Positions 51,352-61,396 of a stretch of 64,000 nucleotides of DNA are shown here, piece after piece. The DNA is taken from contig CAWCDW010000004.1 in NCBI GenBank assembly GCA_963794475.1, positions 1 to 64,000 of the forward strand. The letters run 5' to 3'. The notes beneath the pieces were generated by a model that did not search any database, was not told the DNA's origin, and saw nothing but the letters and a program-made list of their open reading frames with translations. The position numbers and the translations under genes were made by a program. Every line of letters begins with the position of its first letter. Position 1 is the first letter of the stretch. Origin of the DNA: GAS188 sp963794475 (lineage in GTDB: Bacteria; Pseudomonadota; Alphaproteobacteria; Rhizobiales; Beijerinckiaceae).

Positions 51352-53232
51352 ATGATAGCGTGTTGCATGATGTCGTCGATTTGCCGAAACCGCGGCTCGC
51401 GCTCGAGGGCGCCATGCTCGGGCCTCCTCGATCGGCGTGACTTCACGCTCGGTCTCGGCGCGGGGACGGCGCTGTTTCGCACTAGCGCCTTGGCCCTCGC
51501 CGATGTGTCAGCTTCCGGCCACGCGATCGCCATGCATGGCGAACCCGCGCTTCCCGAGGGATTTGCCCATTTTCCTTACGCCGATCCCGACGCACGCCGC
51601 GGCGGGCGTCTGGTTCTCGGCGTGCAAGGCACTTTCGACAGCCTCAACCCGCTCATCGTCAACGGGAACGCCTCCGACGCCGTGCCGCGTTTCGTGCTGC
51701 AGAGCTTGATGATGCGCTCCCATGACGAGCCCCTCACCCTCTACGGCCTTCTTGCGCAACAGGTCGAGCTCGGCCCGAGGCGCGACCTTGTCACCTTCCG
51801 CCTTTCCCCGAAGGCCTGTTTCGCGGATGCCACGCCCGTCACGGCCGATGATGTCGCCTTCAGCTTCGAGCTCTTGAAGGCCAAGGGCCGCCCCTTCTTC
51901 CGCGCCATCGCGACGCAGGTGCGCGCCGTGAAAGTCATCGATGCTCTCACCATCGCGTTCGATCTTTCGCGGATGGCCAACCGCGAGACGTCCCTGAACC
52001 TCGCGCTTTTTCCGGTTTTGCCTCGCCACGGGACGGATGCGGCGGGCTTTGCGAACACGACGCTCAAACCCCAGCTCGGCTCCGGCCCCTACACGGTCGC
52101 CGAAGTGAAAGCCGGCGCGAGCATCGTTCTTCGCCGCAACCCGAATTTCTGGGCGAGGGACCTTCCGGCGCTTGCCGGTTTCTACAATGTCGACGAGATC
52201 CGCTACGAATTTTATCGGGACGCGAACAGCCTGTTCGAAGCTTTCAAGACAGGGCTCGTCGATCTGCGCTTCGAGGACGAGCCGGCACGCTGGGTGCAGG
52301 GGTATGATTTTCCGGCCGCGCGAGACGGCCGGATCGTGAAGGAAACCATCCCCATCCGCCTTCCCGCCGGAACGTACGGCTTCGTCTTCAATGCGCGTCG
52401 CGACATCTTCGCGGACAGGCGGGTCCGGCAGGGGCTCGCATTCCTCTTCGATTTCGAATGGGTGAATGCCAACCTGTTTTTCGGCGTCTATCGGCGCACC
52501 GCCGGCTTCTTCGACGGTTCCGATTTTTCCTCCATCGGTCGGCCGGCGTCTGCGGGTGAAATGGCCCTGCTCGCCCCCTTTCGCGAGGAGATCCCCGCGC
52601 AGGTGCTTGACGGAAGCTGGCGGCCCGCCGTGAGTGACGGCTCGGGGCGAGACCGCGCACTCGAGGAAAAGGCTCTTGCGCTTCTCGAGAGCGCCGGCTT
52701 TGCCGCGGCTTCCGGCAAGATGCGATCGCCCAAGGAAGGAAAGCCGCTCGAGTTCGAGATCATGGCGACCTCGCAATATCAGGAACGGCTCGCGCTCAAC
52801 TACGCATCGTCCCTTTCCCGCATCGGCGTCACCGCGCAGGTGCGGCGCGTCGACGAGGTGCAATTCTGGCGGCGCATGCAACGTTTTGAGTTTGACATGG
52901 TGCCCTTCAATTGGGCCGGAAGCCCCTCCCCCGGCAATGAATTGCCGAACCGCTGGTCGTCGGCCGCGGCCGACCGCGAAGGCTCGCTCAACTATGCGGC
53001 CGTAAGATCGAAGGCGGTCGATGCCTGCATCGAAGCGGTTCTCGCCGCCGCTTCGTTCGTCGAATTCATCGACGCCGTGCGCGCGCTCGACCGCGCCCTC
53101 ATCACGGGCTCCTACGTCGTGCCCCTCTTTCACGCTTCGGATAGCTGGCTCGCACGTTCGGCAAGCGTGCGGCATCCGGCATACACGCCGCTCTTCGGCT
53201 TCTCCGTCGATACCGTGTGGCGGACGAATTGA
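51352..53232 (+). CDS. ABC transporter substrate-binding protein, family 5 (YejA-like)
   Basis: The 626-residue protein is a periplasmic peptide-type binding protein. The N-terminus has a twin-arginine signal (LLDRRDFTLGLGAGTALFRT), so Tat export is likely. The body shows FPYADPDARRGGRLVLGVQG, TFDSLNPLIVNGN, LRRNPNFWARDLPALAGFYN, IRYEFYRDANSLFEAFKTGL and FVFNARRDIFADRRVRQGLA, closest in pattern to the YejA/microcin C and oligopeptide group. It has no ABC permease or ATPase genes beside it, so it is an orphan component. The ATG at 51352 is supported by AGGTGA; the frame upstream is rejected. Convergent with mfd. Confidence 0.93.
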   Translation: MIACCMMSSICRNRGSRSRAPCSGLLDRRDFTLGLGAGTALFRTSALALADVSASGHAIAMHGEPALPEGFAHFPYADPDARRGGRLVLGVQGTFDSLNPLIVNGNASDAVPRFVLQSLMMRSHDEPLTLYGLLAQQVELGPRRDLVTFRLSPKACFADATPVTADDVAFSFELLKAKGRPFFRAIATQVRAVKVIDALTIAFDLSRMANRETSLNLALFPVLPRHGTDAAGFANTTLKPQLGSGPYTVAEVKAGASIVLRRNPNFWARDLPALAGFYNVDEIRYEFYRDANSLFEAFKTGLVDLRFEDEPARWVQGYDFPAARDGRIVKETIPIRLPAGTYGFVFNARRDIFADRRVRQGLAFLFDFEWVNANLFFGVYRRTAGFFDGSDFSSIGRPASAGEMALLAPFREEIPAQVLDGSWRPAVSDGSGRDRALEEKALALLESAGFAAASGKMRSPKEGKPLEFEIMATSQYQERLALNYASSLSRIGVTAQVRRVDEVQFWRRMQRFEFDMVPFNWAGSPSPGNELPNRWSSAAADREGSLNYAAVRSKAVDACIEAVLAAASFVEFIDAVRALDRALITGSYVVPLFHASDSWLARSASVRHPAYTPLFGFSVDTVWRTN

Positions 53233-53251
53233 GACGCGACGCCCCGTCCGT

Positions 53252-56200
53252 TCAAGCAGCCTTCTTGCGTTCGGCCACCCGCACGAGATCGCGCAGCAAC
53301 CGGTTCACCTGCGCGAGGCGATGCTTCCCGTCCTCGTGATCGCCGAGAAAGACGATGCGCATGTCGGGGCGCACCTTCGCGAAGCTGCCGTGCTCGGCGA
53401 TGTAGGAGACGAGCCCTTCGGGGTTCGGCGCCTCGTTGTTTCGGAAGGCGATAATGGTGCCTTTGGGTCCCGCCTCGACCTTCTCGACATTGGCGCGCCG
53501 GCACAAGGCCTTGATGGCGATCACGTCGAGCAGCCGGTCGACCTCGGGCGGTAGCGGCCCGAAACGGTCGCGGAGATCGGCGCGGGCGCCATTCACATCC
53601 TCATCGGCGGCGAGGAGCGACAATTCCCGGTAAAGCGACAACCTCACATCGAGATCGGCTACGTAGCTTTCCGGGATCATCACTGGCGTGCCAAGCTGGA
53701 TGGTGGGCGACCACGCATCCTCTTGCGGCTCGGGCACGCCCGATTTCAACGAGGCGACGGCCTCTTCGAGCATGTGCTGGTAAAGCTCATACCCGACCTC
53801 CTTGATGTGGCCGGATTGCTCTTCCCCGAGAAGATTGCCGGCGCCGCGGATGTCGAGGTCGTGGCTCGCCAATTGGAAGCCCGCCCCCAGCGTGTCGAGG
53901 GATTGCAGCACCTTGAGCCGCCGCTCCGCACTTTGCGTGAGCTTGCGTTTCGGCGGCATCGTGAACAGCGCATAGGCGCGTGTCTTCGAGCGCCCGACGC
54001 GGCCGCGCAATTGGTAGAGCTGGGCGAGGCCGAATTGGTCGGCGCGGTGCACGATGAGGGTATTGGCGCGCGGGATATCGAGGCCTGATTCGACGATCGC
54101 GGTCGAAACCAGCACGTCATATTTGCCGTCGTAAAAGGCGCTCATCACGTCCTCGAGCTGGCCCGCCGCGATCTGCCCATGCGCCACCGCGACTTTGAGC
54201 TCGGGAACCTGCTCGTCGAGGAAGGCGCGAATTTCCGCGATGTCCTCGATGCGCGGGCAGACGTAGAAGCTCTGGCCACCGCGATAGCGCTCACGCAGAA
54301 GGGCTTCGCGGATGGACAAGGGGTCGAAGGGCGAAACGAAGCTTCGCACTGCGAGGCGATCGATCGGCGGCGTCGCGATGATCGAGAGCTCGCGCACGCC
54401 CGTGAGGGCAAGCTGCAAGGTGCGCGGAATGGGCGTCGCCGAGAGGGTGAGAACATGCACCTCGGCGCGCAACTCTTTCAAACGCTCCTTATGCGCGACG
54501 CCGAAATGCTGCTCCTCGTCGATGACGACGAGGCCCAAGCGCTTGAACTGCATCGACTTCGCGAGCAGAGCATGCGTTCCGATGACGATGTCGACCGTGC
54601 CGTCGGCGACGCCGAGCTTGACCGCCTTGAGCTCGCCCGCGCCGACGAAACGCGAAGCTTGCGCGATCTTGAGCGGCAAGCCGGCGAAACGCTCCTTGAA
54701 CGTCGCGAAGTGCTGGCGCGCGAGAAGCGTCGTCGGCACCACGATCGCCGCTTGAAAGCCCGCCATGGCGACCGCGAAGGCTGCCCGCAGCGCGACCTCC
54801 GTCTTGCCGAAGCCGACATCCCCGCAGATCAGCCGATCCATCGGCTTGCCGGCGGCGAGATCCTCGGTCACGGCCTCAATCGCGGCCGCCTGGTCGTCGG
54901 TCTCCTGATAAGGGAAACGCGCCTCGAATTCGGAAACCAGGCCCTCCGGCGGCACGATCACCGGCGCCTCCTTCAAGGCACGCGCGGCGGCAATGTCGAT
55001 GAGCTTGCCGGCCATCTCGCGGATGCGCTGCTTCAGCCGCGCCTTGCGCGACTGCCAGGCGACGCCGCCGAGCTTGTCGAGCTGGGCCTCCGCGTCCTCG
55101 GAACCGTAGCGCGACAGGAGCTCGATATTCTCCACGGGAAGAAAGAGCTTGTCGCCGCCCGCATAGTGAAGTTCGAGACAGGCATGCGGCGCGCCCATCG
55201 CCTCGATGGTTGCAAGGCCGACGAAACGCCCGATGCCGTGATCGACATGCACGACGATGTCGCCGGCGGTGAGCCCCGACGCTTCGCCGATGACGTCCTT
55301 TGCCTTGCGTGCCCGGCGCGACGAGCGCACGAGGCGGTCGCCGAGAATGTCCTGCTCGCCGATGACCGCGATGCCGCCGGTCTCGAAACCTTCCTCCAAA
55401 CCCCAGACGCCGATGCCGATCTCGCCGCCGCCGAGCGCACAAGCCGCATCGAGGTCCCCGACCGGCCGAAGCGTCGCGAGGCCGTGATCAGCAAGAATGG
55501 TCTCGAGGCGTTCGCGCGACCCCTCGCTCCAGCCGACGATGAGCACGGCGCGGCCTTCCGCGCGGACCTTTCGCGCATGCGCGATCACCGCGTCGAAGAC
55601 ATTGGCCGAGGGGTTCGCCCGCTCGGGTGCGAAGCTTCGGCCCTTGCGGGCCTGCGCATCGAAAACGCCCGAAGCCTCGTCTCCCCCTTGGGCGAAGGGG
55701 GAGAGTATGGCGACCCCGAGCTTGCCGAGCCGGTCGCGGAATTCGTCTTCCGAGAGGTAAAGGGCATCGGCCGGAAGCGGACGGTAGGGCGCGCCGCCCG
55801 CGGCGTTCCCAGCGAGCGCCGAGGCGCGCGCCCGCTGGTAATCGAGGATTTGCGCGATCCGCTCATGGGCGGCTTCAGTCGCCAGATGGTCGATCAGGAG
55901 CGGCGCCTCTCCCGTCAGGTCGAAGACCGTATCGAGTCGCTCGTGGAACAAGGGCAGCCAATGCTCGAGGCCCGGATAGCGCCGGCCTTCGCTGATCGCC
56001 TCGTAGAGCGCATCGTCAGGACCCGGGTTGCCGAAGCTCGTGACGTAGGCGGTGCGAAAGCGTTTGATGCTTTCGCTCGTGAGCCTCACCTCGCTCAAAG
56101 GGACGAGATCGAGCGAATGGAGTTGTCCCGTGGAGCGCTGGGTCTGAGCATCGAAGGATCGGATCGATTCGAGCGTGTCGCCGAAGAAGTCGAGCCGCAC

Positions 56201-56845
56201 CGGCTCGGAATGAGTCGAGGGCCAGAGATCGAGAATGCCGCCGCGCACGGCATAATCACCGGTGTCGCGAACCACGCCCGCCCGCAGATAGCCGTTGCTT
56301 TCGAGCCAGGCCGCAAGGCCGTTGAGATCGAGCGCATTGCCGGGGCGGGCCGAGAAGCTGTCCTTGGCGATCGTGGCGCGTGTCGGCGTCCGCTGCAGAA
56401 TGGCGTTCACCGTGGTGAGAAGGACCCGCGGGCGCTCCGGCGTCGTCTGTCCAGTTGCCAGGCGCGCGAGCGCGAGCATGCGATCGGCCGCAATGGCCGC
56501 GTTCGGCGAGACGCGATCGTAAGGCTGGCAATCCCAGGCCGGCAAGACCAGCACATCGAGGCCCGGAGCAACGAAGCCGAGCGCATCGGCGAGGCGCTGG
56601 CAGCGCTGCCCGTCGCGCGCGAGATGCACGAGCGTCACCGCCCGCGAGGTGTCCTCACGGGAAAGCTGATGGGCGAGCCCCGCAAGCGCCAGCGCGTCGA
56701 AGCCGTCCGGCGCATTGACGAGGCGGATATGGTCAGCGCGCGAAAGCGCGCCCGCGATCGCGTCGGCGCGAGGCAGCGCCTGGGCGCGGCCGGTCGGCGC
56801 GGTTGGCGTCCGCGGCTTCGTCTTGATAGCTGTAAACTCAGGCAT
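53252..56845 (-). CDS. mfd: Transcription-repair coupling factor Mfd
   Basis: Mfd removes RNA polymerase stalled at lesions and recruits UvrA. The 1197 residues contain the UvrB-like N-terminal module, the RNA polymerase interaction domain (GDIVVHVDHGIGRFVGLATI and YAGGDKLFLPVENIELLSRY), the translocase with Walker A GDVGFGKTEVAL near 673, DEEQHFGV near 773 and LTLSATPIPRTLQLAL, STAIVESGLDIPRANTLIVH, RGRVGRSKTRAYALF, and the C-terminal TRCF domain. The length is slightly above E. coli Mfd (1148). The start overlaps the end of sdhE by eight bases, so both are co-transcribed. uvrA is in the same window 16 kb away. Confidence 0.98.
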   Translation of the reverse strand: MPEFTAIKTKPRTPTAPTGRAQALPRADAIAGALSRADHIRLVNAPDGFDALALAGLAHQLSREDTSRAVTLVHLARDGQRCQRLADALGFVAPGLDVLVLPAWDCQPYDRVSPNAAIAADRMLALARLATGQTTPERPRVLLTTVNAILQRTPTRATIAKDSFSARPGNALDLNGLAAWLESNGYLRAGVVRDTGDYAVRGGILDLWPSTHSEPVRLDFFGDTLESIRSFDAQTQRSTGQLHSLDLVPLSEVRLTSESIKRFRTAYVTSFGNPGPDDALYEAISEGRRYPGLEHWLPLFHERLDTVFDLTGEAPLLIDHLATEAAHERIAQILDYQRARASALAGNAAGGAPYRPLPADALYLSEDEFRDRLGKLGVAILSPFAQGGDEASGVFDAQARKGRSFAPERANPSANVFDAVIAHARKVRAEGRAVLIVGWSEGSRERLETILADHGLATLRPVGDLDAACALGGGEIGIGVWGLEEGFETGGIAVIGEQDILGDRLVRSSRRARKAKDVIGEASGLTAGDIVVHVDHGIGRFVGLATIEAMGAPHACLELHYAGGDKLFLPVENIELLSRYGSEDAEAQLDKLGGVAWQSRKARLKQRIREMAGKLIDIAAARALKEAPVIVPPEGLVSEFEARFPYQETDDQAAAIEAVTEDLAAGKPMDRLICGDVGFGKTEVALRAAFAVAMAGFQAAIVVPTTLLARQHFATFKERFAGLPLKIAQASRFVGAGELKAVKLGVADGTVDIVIGTHALLAKSMQFKRLGLVVIDEEQHFGVAHKERLKELRAEVHVLTLSATPIPRTLQLALTGVRELSIIATPPIDRLAVRSFVSPFDPLSIREALLRERYRGGQSFYVCPRIEDIAEIRAFLDEQVPELKVAVAHGQIAAGQLEDVMSAFYDGKYDVLVSTAIVESGLDIPRANTLIVHRADQFGLAQLYQLRGRVGRSKTRAYALFTMPPKRKLTQSAERRLKVLQSLDTLGAGFQLASHDLDIRGAGNLLGEEQSGHIKEVGYELYQHMLEEAVASLKSGVPEPQEDAWSPTIQLGTPVMIPESYVADLDVRLSLYRELSLLAADEDVNGARADLRDRFGPLPPEVDRLLDVIAIKALCRRANVEKVEAGPKGTIIAFRNNEAPNPEGLVSYIAEHGSFAKVRPDMRIVFLGDHEDGKHRLAQVNRLLRDLVRVAERKKAA

Positions 56846-57116
56846 GGAGCGGATGGGCGTGATCGTGGAAGCTCTTCAACTTGCGGAACAAGGAGGTGTC
56901 GTGAGGCGTCGGCACGGGCGCCAGCCCGGTGAGCCAGGCGAAGACCTCCTGGTCGGGAAGCTCCATCAGCCCTTCGAAAAGGCCAAGCTCACGCTCGTCG
57001 AGGCTCGTGAGCCTCGCATCCGCGAATGCGCCCAGCAGCAAATCCATTTCGCGAATGCCACGGTGCCAAGCGCGAAATCGCAGCCGCCGCCGGCGAATCT
57101 CGGTATCGGAAAGCAT
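56838..57116 (-). CDS. sdhE: FAD assembly factor SdhE
   Basis: The 92-residue protein helps attach FAD covalently to the flavoprotein subunit of succinate dehydrogenase. It shows the diagnostic motif RRRRLRFRAWHRGIREMDLL, including R-G-x-x-E at 19-23, then LTSLDERELGLFEGLMELPD and QEVFAWLTG. The length is normal. It is first gene of the sdhE-mfd unit and divergent from recG; the sdhE-mfd and recG grouping is a known arrangement in alphaproteobacteria. Confidence 0.95.
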   Translation of the reverse strand: MLSDTEIRRRRLRFRAWHRGIREMDLLLGAFADARLTSLDERELGLFEGLMELPDQEVFAWLTGLAPVPTPHDTSLFRKLKSFHDHAHPLHA

Positions 57117-57301
57117 GAATTCTTGCGCCTTTTTGGATGCAGCATCGCGGTCTGCCCGGCCGCGCCGACCCTTTCTATATAGCGAGGCTCGCGAGGCGCG
57201 TCATGGGGAGGCCACGCCGGCTATGTCCATCGGCGTGAGGCCATGCAGGGGAGGCCGAGCATGAGCAGGCAAAGGGTGGCGGGCGCCGGGATGGCCGCGC
57301 C

Positions 57302-59407
57302 ATGAGGCCGTCGCTCCTCGACCCGCTTTTTGCTCCGGTCACTGCGCTTGCCGGCGTCGGCGACAAGGTGGCGGCGCTGTTGAGAAGGCTTCTCGCACCC
57401 GCCGGGGAGGAAAAGCCTCGCGTCATCGATCTCTTGTTCCATTTGCCGAGCTTCGCGCTCGATCGGCGCGCCCGTCCGAAGCTCGCGGCGGCGCGCGTCG
57501 GCGAGCTCGCGACCGTCGAGGTCACGGTCACGGCACATCGGCCAGCGCCCCCCAATCGTCCGCGCGCGCCGCACAAGATCTTGTGCGAGGACGAGACCGG
57601 CGATGTGACGCTTGTCTTCTTTCACGGCGTCGGAAAAACGATGAAGGAACGCTTCCCCGTCGGAACGCGGATCATCGTCTCGGGCCTCCTCGAGCACTAT
57701 GACGGCATGCGCCAGATCGTTCATCCGGCCCATGTCGTGCCGGCCGATCGGCCGGACACCATGCCGAGCGTCGAGCCGATCTATCCGCTCACGGAGGGTT
57801 TGCATCCAGGGGTTTTGCGCCGCCTAATCGGTCATGCCGTGAAGCGCGTGCCGAAGCTTCCGGAATGGCAGGATACGCCTTTCCGCGAGCGTGAACGATA
57901 CCCGTCCTTCGACGAAGCCTTGCGCCTGTTGCACCATCCGCGCGAACCTGCCGATGTCGATACGGCCTCGGCGGCGCGGCGGCGCCTTGCTTATGACGAG
58001 CTCCTCGCTTCCCAGCTCGCCCTGGCGCTCGTGCGCGCTCATCTTCGCCGCGCGCCAGGGCGCTCGACCCATGGCGACCGCCGGCTCGCCGGCGCGGTCC
58101 TCGGCAACCTTCCCTTCCAACCGACATCCTCGCAAACCCGTGCGCTCGCCGAAATCACGGCCGACATGGCCGCGCCGCGCCGCATGCTTCGCCTCTTGCA
58201 GGGCGATGTCGGCTCCGGAAAGACGCTTGTCGCCCTCCTCGCCATGGCAACCGCGGTGGAGGCAGGGCGTCAGGCGGCCCTCATGGCGCCGACGGAAATC
58301 CTGGCGCGCCAGCATGAGGAACGGCTGCGCGCATTCACGCAAGGCATGGGGCTTCGCATCGCGACGCTCACGGGACGCGACACGGCAGGCCCTAAAGCGC
58401 GCCTCTTGCGCTCGCTCGCGGCAGGCGAGATCGACATTCTCATCGGCACGCACGCGGTTTTTCAGCAGACAGTCGCCTTCGCCGATCTCGCCCTCGCGGT
58501 GGTCGACGAGCAACATCGCTTCGGCGTGCATCAGCGCCTTGCGCTTCAGGCCAAGGGCGCGGCCGTCGATGTGCTGGTGATGACGGCAACCCCGATTCCC
58601 CGCAGTCTGCTGCTGGCCGGTTTCGGCGACATGGACGTCTCCGCACTCACCGAGAAGCCGGCGGGGCGCCAGCCCATCGACACGCGCACCGTGCCCCTGG
58701 AGCGCATGGGCGAAGTCGTCGAAGGACTGCGGCGGGCGCTCGCCTCAGGCGCCCAAGCCTATTGGGTGTGCCCGCTCGTGGAAACGACCGAGGCGCTCGA
58801 TGTCGCGGCGGTCGAGGAACGGTTCGCGGGACTCAAAAGCCTCTTCGGCAATGAGGTCGGGCTCCTGCACGGGCGCATGGGACCAAAGCAAAGGGACGCG
58901 GCCATGGCTCGCTTCGTCAGCGGCGAGACGAAGCTTCTCGTGGCGACGACGGTGATTGAGGTCGGAGTCGATGTGCGCAACGCCACCATCATGGTGATCG
59001 AGCACGCCGAGCGTTTCGGCCTTGCCCAATTGCATCAATTGCGCGGGCGCATCGGGCGGGGTGCCGAGCGATCGAGCTGCATCCTCCTTTACAAAAGTCC
59101 CCTTTCGGAGACGGCCAAGGCGCGCCTCACCATCATGCGCGAGACCCAGGATGGGTTTCGCATCGCCGAGGAAGATTTGCGGCTTCGCGGACCGGGCGAA
59201 GTGCTCGGCACCCGCCAATCCGGCCTTGCGCATTTTCGCATCGCCAATGCCGCAACCGACGTAGACCTTCTCGATGCGGCTCGCCGCGACGCAAAGCTCG
59301 TGCTCGCCACCGATCCGGGCCTCGCCTCGTCGCGGGGCGAGGCGTTGCGGACCCTTCTCTACCTCTTCGAGCGTGATGCCGCGGTGCGCCTGATTCGCGC
59401 TGGGTGA
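57302..59407 (+). CDS. recG: ATP-dependent DNA helicase RecG
   Basis: RecG remodels stalled replication forks and branched DNA. The 701 residues contain the N-terminal wedge OB fold (GELATVEVTVTAHRPAPPNR, VTLVFFHGVGKTMKERFPVG), Walker A GDVGSGKTLVAL near 301, DEQHRFGVHQR near 400, VMTATPIPRSLLLAGFGDMD, VATTVIEVGVDVRNATIMVI, and ERFGLAQLHQLRGRIGRGAE. The end has the RecG C-terminal domain with LRLRGPGEVLGTRQSG. The length equals that of other RecG proteins (693 in E. coli). It is divergent from sdhE-mfd and convergent with guaD (seven-base gap). Confidence 0.97.
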   Translation: MRPSLLDPLFAPVTALAGVGDKVAALLRRLLAPAGEEKPRVIDLLFHLPSFALDRRARPKLAAARVGELATVEVTVTAHRPAPPNRPRAPHKILCEDETGDVTLVFFHGVGKTMKERFPVGTRIIVSGLLEHYDGMRQIVHPAHVVPADRPDTMPSVEPIYPLTEGLHPGVLRRLIGHAVKRVPKLPEWQDTPFRERERYPSFDEALRLLHHPREPADVDTASAARRRLAYDELLASQLALALVRAHLRRAPGRSTHGDRRLAGAVLGNLPFQPTSSQTRALAEITADMAAPRRMLRLLQGDVGSGKTLVALLAMATAVEAGRQAALMAPTEILARQHEERLRAFTQGMGLRIATLTGRDTAGPKARLLRSLAAGEIDILIGTHAVFQQTVAFADLALAVVDEQHRFGVHQRLALQAKGAAVDVLVMTATPIPRSLLLAGFGDMDVSALTEKPAGRQPIDTRTVPLERMGEVVEGLRRALASGAQAYWVCPLVETTEALDVAAVEERFAGLKSLFGNEVGLLHGRMGPKQRDAAMARFVSGETKLLVATTVIEVGVDVRNATIMVIEHAERFGLAQLHQLRGRIGRGAERSSCILLYKSPLSETAKARLTIMRETQDGFRIAEEDLRLRGPGEVLGTRQSGLAHFRIANAATDVDLLDAARRDAKLVLATDPGLASSRGEALRTLLYLFERDAAVRLIRAG

Positions 59408-59414
59408 AGGCAAG

Positions 59415-60785
59415 TCAGGCCCAATCGCTGGATCTGGCGGAGGGCGCAGCTTCAGGCATCCCGCGATTGGGGCCACCGTGAACAAGCTCACCCATCACAT
59501 AGGTCGCGGCGACGTTTCGGTCCGATCCCATCGTCATCAGCACGAAGAGCTCCTCATCGAGCGTGCGCACCGTCTCCATACGGTGCCGCATGGCGGGGGT
59601 GGCGGCGCCGTCGAGCACCACGGCATCGCAGGCGCAGCCGCGCTCGAAGGAGCCGATGATGTCTTCGAGGCCGAGCGCCTCGGCATTACCGCGCGTGATG
59701 GCGTGAAACGCTTGCGAGGCCGGCAGATTCTGGCCTTGGAGCTGCAGCACCTTATAGGCTTCGGCCCCGGTGCGCAGCATGGAATAGCTGGTGCCGCCGC
59801 CGACATCGGTCGCAACGCCGATGCGCAGCCCCGCCTCACGCGTGGCGCGCCAGTCGAAAAGCCCCGATCCGATGAACAGGTTCGAGGTCGGGCAGAAAAC
59901 CGCGACGCTACGCGCATCCGAGAGCACCGCGCGCTCGCGCGCGCTCAAATGAATGCAATGGCCGAGCAAGGTCTTGGGACCAAGAAGGCCGTAATGCGCG
60001 TAGACATCCGTATAGTCCCGTGACCAAGGGAAGAGCTCTTGCACGAGCGCGATCTCGGCCTTGTTCTCCGAAAGATGCGTCTCGATGTGGCAATCCTCGT
60101 GCTCGCGCGCGAGCGTGCCCGCGAGCTCGAGCTGGGCTTCCGACGACGTGACCGCGAAACGCGGCGCGATAGCATAGCGCTGTCGTCCACGCTTATGCCA
60201 TTTGGCGATCAGCGCCTTCGTTTCCTCATAGCCGCGCTCAGGCGTGTCGCACAGCGCCTCGGGCGCATTGCGGTCCATCAACACCTTTCCCGCAAGCATC
60301 AGCGTGTTGCGCTTCTCCGATTCCGCGAAGAAGGCTTCAACCGATTGCGCATGCACCGAGCAAAAGGCGGCGGCGGTCGTCGTGCCGTTGCGCAAGAGCT
60401 CGTCGAAGAAGAAACGCGCTATGCGGTCGCAATGGGCGGGATCTGAGAATTTCTGTTCCTCGACGAAGGTGTATTTCCGCAACCATTCGAGAAGCTGCGC
60501 CCCGAAGCTGCCGATCACCTGGGTTTGCGGGAAATGGATGTGCGGATCGATGAAGCCCGGCAAGATGAGATGCGGGCGATGATCTTCGACTGGCGTGCCG
60601 CGCGGCAGCGAGGCGATGAGCGGCCCGGCTTCACCCGCCTGGCTCACGAGACCGTTTTCCACGATCAGCGCGCCGTCCTCGACGTAGCGCCGAGCCCGCT
60701 CGCCGGCCTCGCGCGGATCGGCGGTGAACCAGAGCAGGCGGCCGCGCAGGGCCTTGAGCGGGCGCCGAGCTCCCGTTGCGCTCAC
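59415..60785 (-). CDS. guaD: Guanine deaminase
   Basis: The 456-residue amidohydrolase turns guanine into xanthine for purine breakdown. It has PGFIDPHIHFPQTQVIGSFG with the metal-binding His82 and His84, ALCDTPERGYEETKALIAKW, IETHLSENKAEIALVQELFP (metal His), LLGHCIHLSARERAVLSD (metal His), VAVFCPTSNLFIGSGLFDWR and IGVATDVGGGTSYSML (metal Asp). The whole set of GuaD signatures is intact. The GTG start overlaps the stop of the SCO gene by four bases (GTGA), so it is translated from the copper operon message, an unusual partner set. Convergent with recG. Confidence 0.95.
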   Translation of the reverse strand: MSATGARRPLKALRGRLLWFTADPREAGERARRYVEDGALIVENGLVSQAGEAGPLIASLPRGTPVEDHRPHLILPGFIDPHIHFPQTQVIGSFGAQLLEWLRKYTFVEEQKFSDPAHCDRIARFFFDELLRNGTTTAAAFCSVHAQSVEAFFAESEKRNTLMLAGKVLMDRNAPEALCDTPERGYEETKALIAKWHKRGRQRYAIAPRFAVTSSEAQLELAGTLAREHEDCHIETHLSENKAEIALVQELFPWSRDYTDVYAHYGLLGPKTLLGHCIHLSARERAVLSDARSVAVFCPTSNLFIGSGLFDWRATREAGLRIGVATDVGGGTSYSMLRTGAEAYKVLQLQGQNLPASQAFHAITRGNAEALGLEDIIGSFERGCACDAVVLDGAATPAMRHRMETVRTLDEELFVLMTMGSDRNVAATYVMGELVHGGPNRGMPEAAPSARSSDWA

Positions 60786-61387
60786 GCGGCCGCCAGGAGC
60801 CGCTTCAATTTGGCGACGGCCGCTTCTTTCTTCTCGTCGTAGGTGAGCGTGCCGGCGAGCTTGCCGTCCCGGCCCATGAGATAAATCACCGCCGAATGGT
60901 CCATCGTGTAGTCGCCATCCTTCGTCGGATGCTTGGCGTAATAGACCCGATATTCTTTCGCCACTTGAGCGATCTCATCGGGCGTGCCGGTCAACCCAAT
61001 GACGCGCTCGCTGAAGGACGAAAGGTAATCTTTCAGCGAACCGACACTGTCACGCTCCGGATCGATGCTGATGAAAAGCGCCTTCACGTCCTTGCCCTCC
61101 GGGCCGAGCGCGTCGAGCCAGGTCGAGACATCGGACACGGTTTCCGGGCAAACGTCGGGGCAATGGGTGTAGCCGAAAAACACGAGGAAAGGCGCGCCCT
61201 TGAGGTCGTCGCTCGAGAGCTCGCCGCCGCTCGACGAGGCGAGCTTGAACGGGCCGCCGATACCGCTGGCCTGATAGGCGCCCACCCCATTTGTGCGCTG
61301 CGTGAATTCGAGGCCCGCGACGGCGAGAAGAGCGAGAATCGGCAACGCGCAGGCAGCCCAGAGCGCGATCCTGACGTTTTTCAGCAT
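60782..61387 (-). CDS. SCO1/SenC family copper-delivery protein
   Basis: The 201-residue protein is anchored by one N-terminal span (ALWAACALPILALLAVAGLE) and has a thioredoxin fold facing the periplasm. The copper ligands are visible: CPDVC at 76-80 and His164 (YTMDHSAVIYLM). VFFGYTHCPDVCPETVSDVS and KALFISIDPERDSVGSLKDY are standard. SCO proteins load the CuA site of cytochrome c oxidase, usually with PCu(A)C as partner; the PCu(A)C gene is directly upstream (nine bases). guaD overlaps downstream. Confidence 0.95.
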   Translation of the reverse strand: MLKNVRIALWAACALPILALLAVAGLEFTQRTNGVGAYQASGIGGPFKLASSSGGELSSDDLKGAPFLVFFGYTHCPDVCPETVSDVSTWLDALGPEGKDVKALFISIDPERDSVGSLKDYLSSFSERVIGLTGTPDEIAQVAKEYRVYYAKHPTKDGDYTMDHSAVIYLMGRDGKLAGTLTYDEKKEAAVAKLKRLLAAA

Positions 61388-61396
61388 GGCCCAATC

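Noticed and set aside
54179..56932. A 917-codon plus-strand frame
   Set aside because: Antisense shadow of mfd; Arg/Glu/Asp/Ala-rich and without similarity, while the minus strand encodes a complete Mfd.
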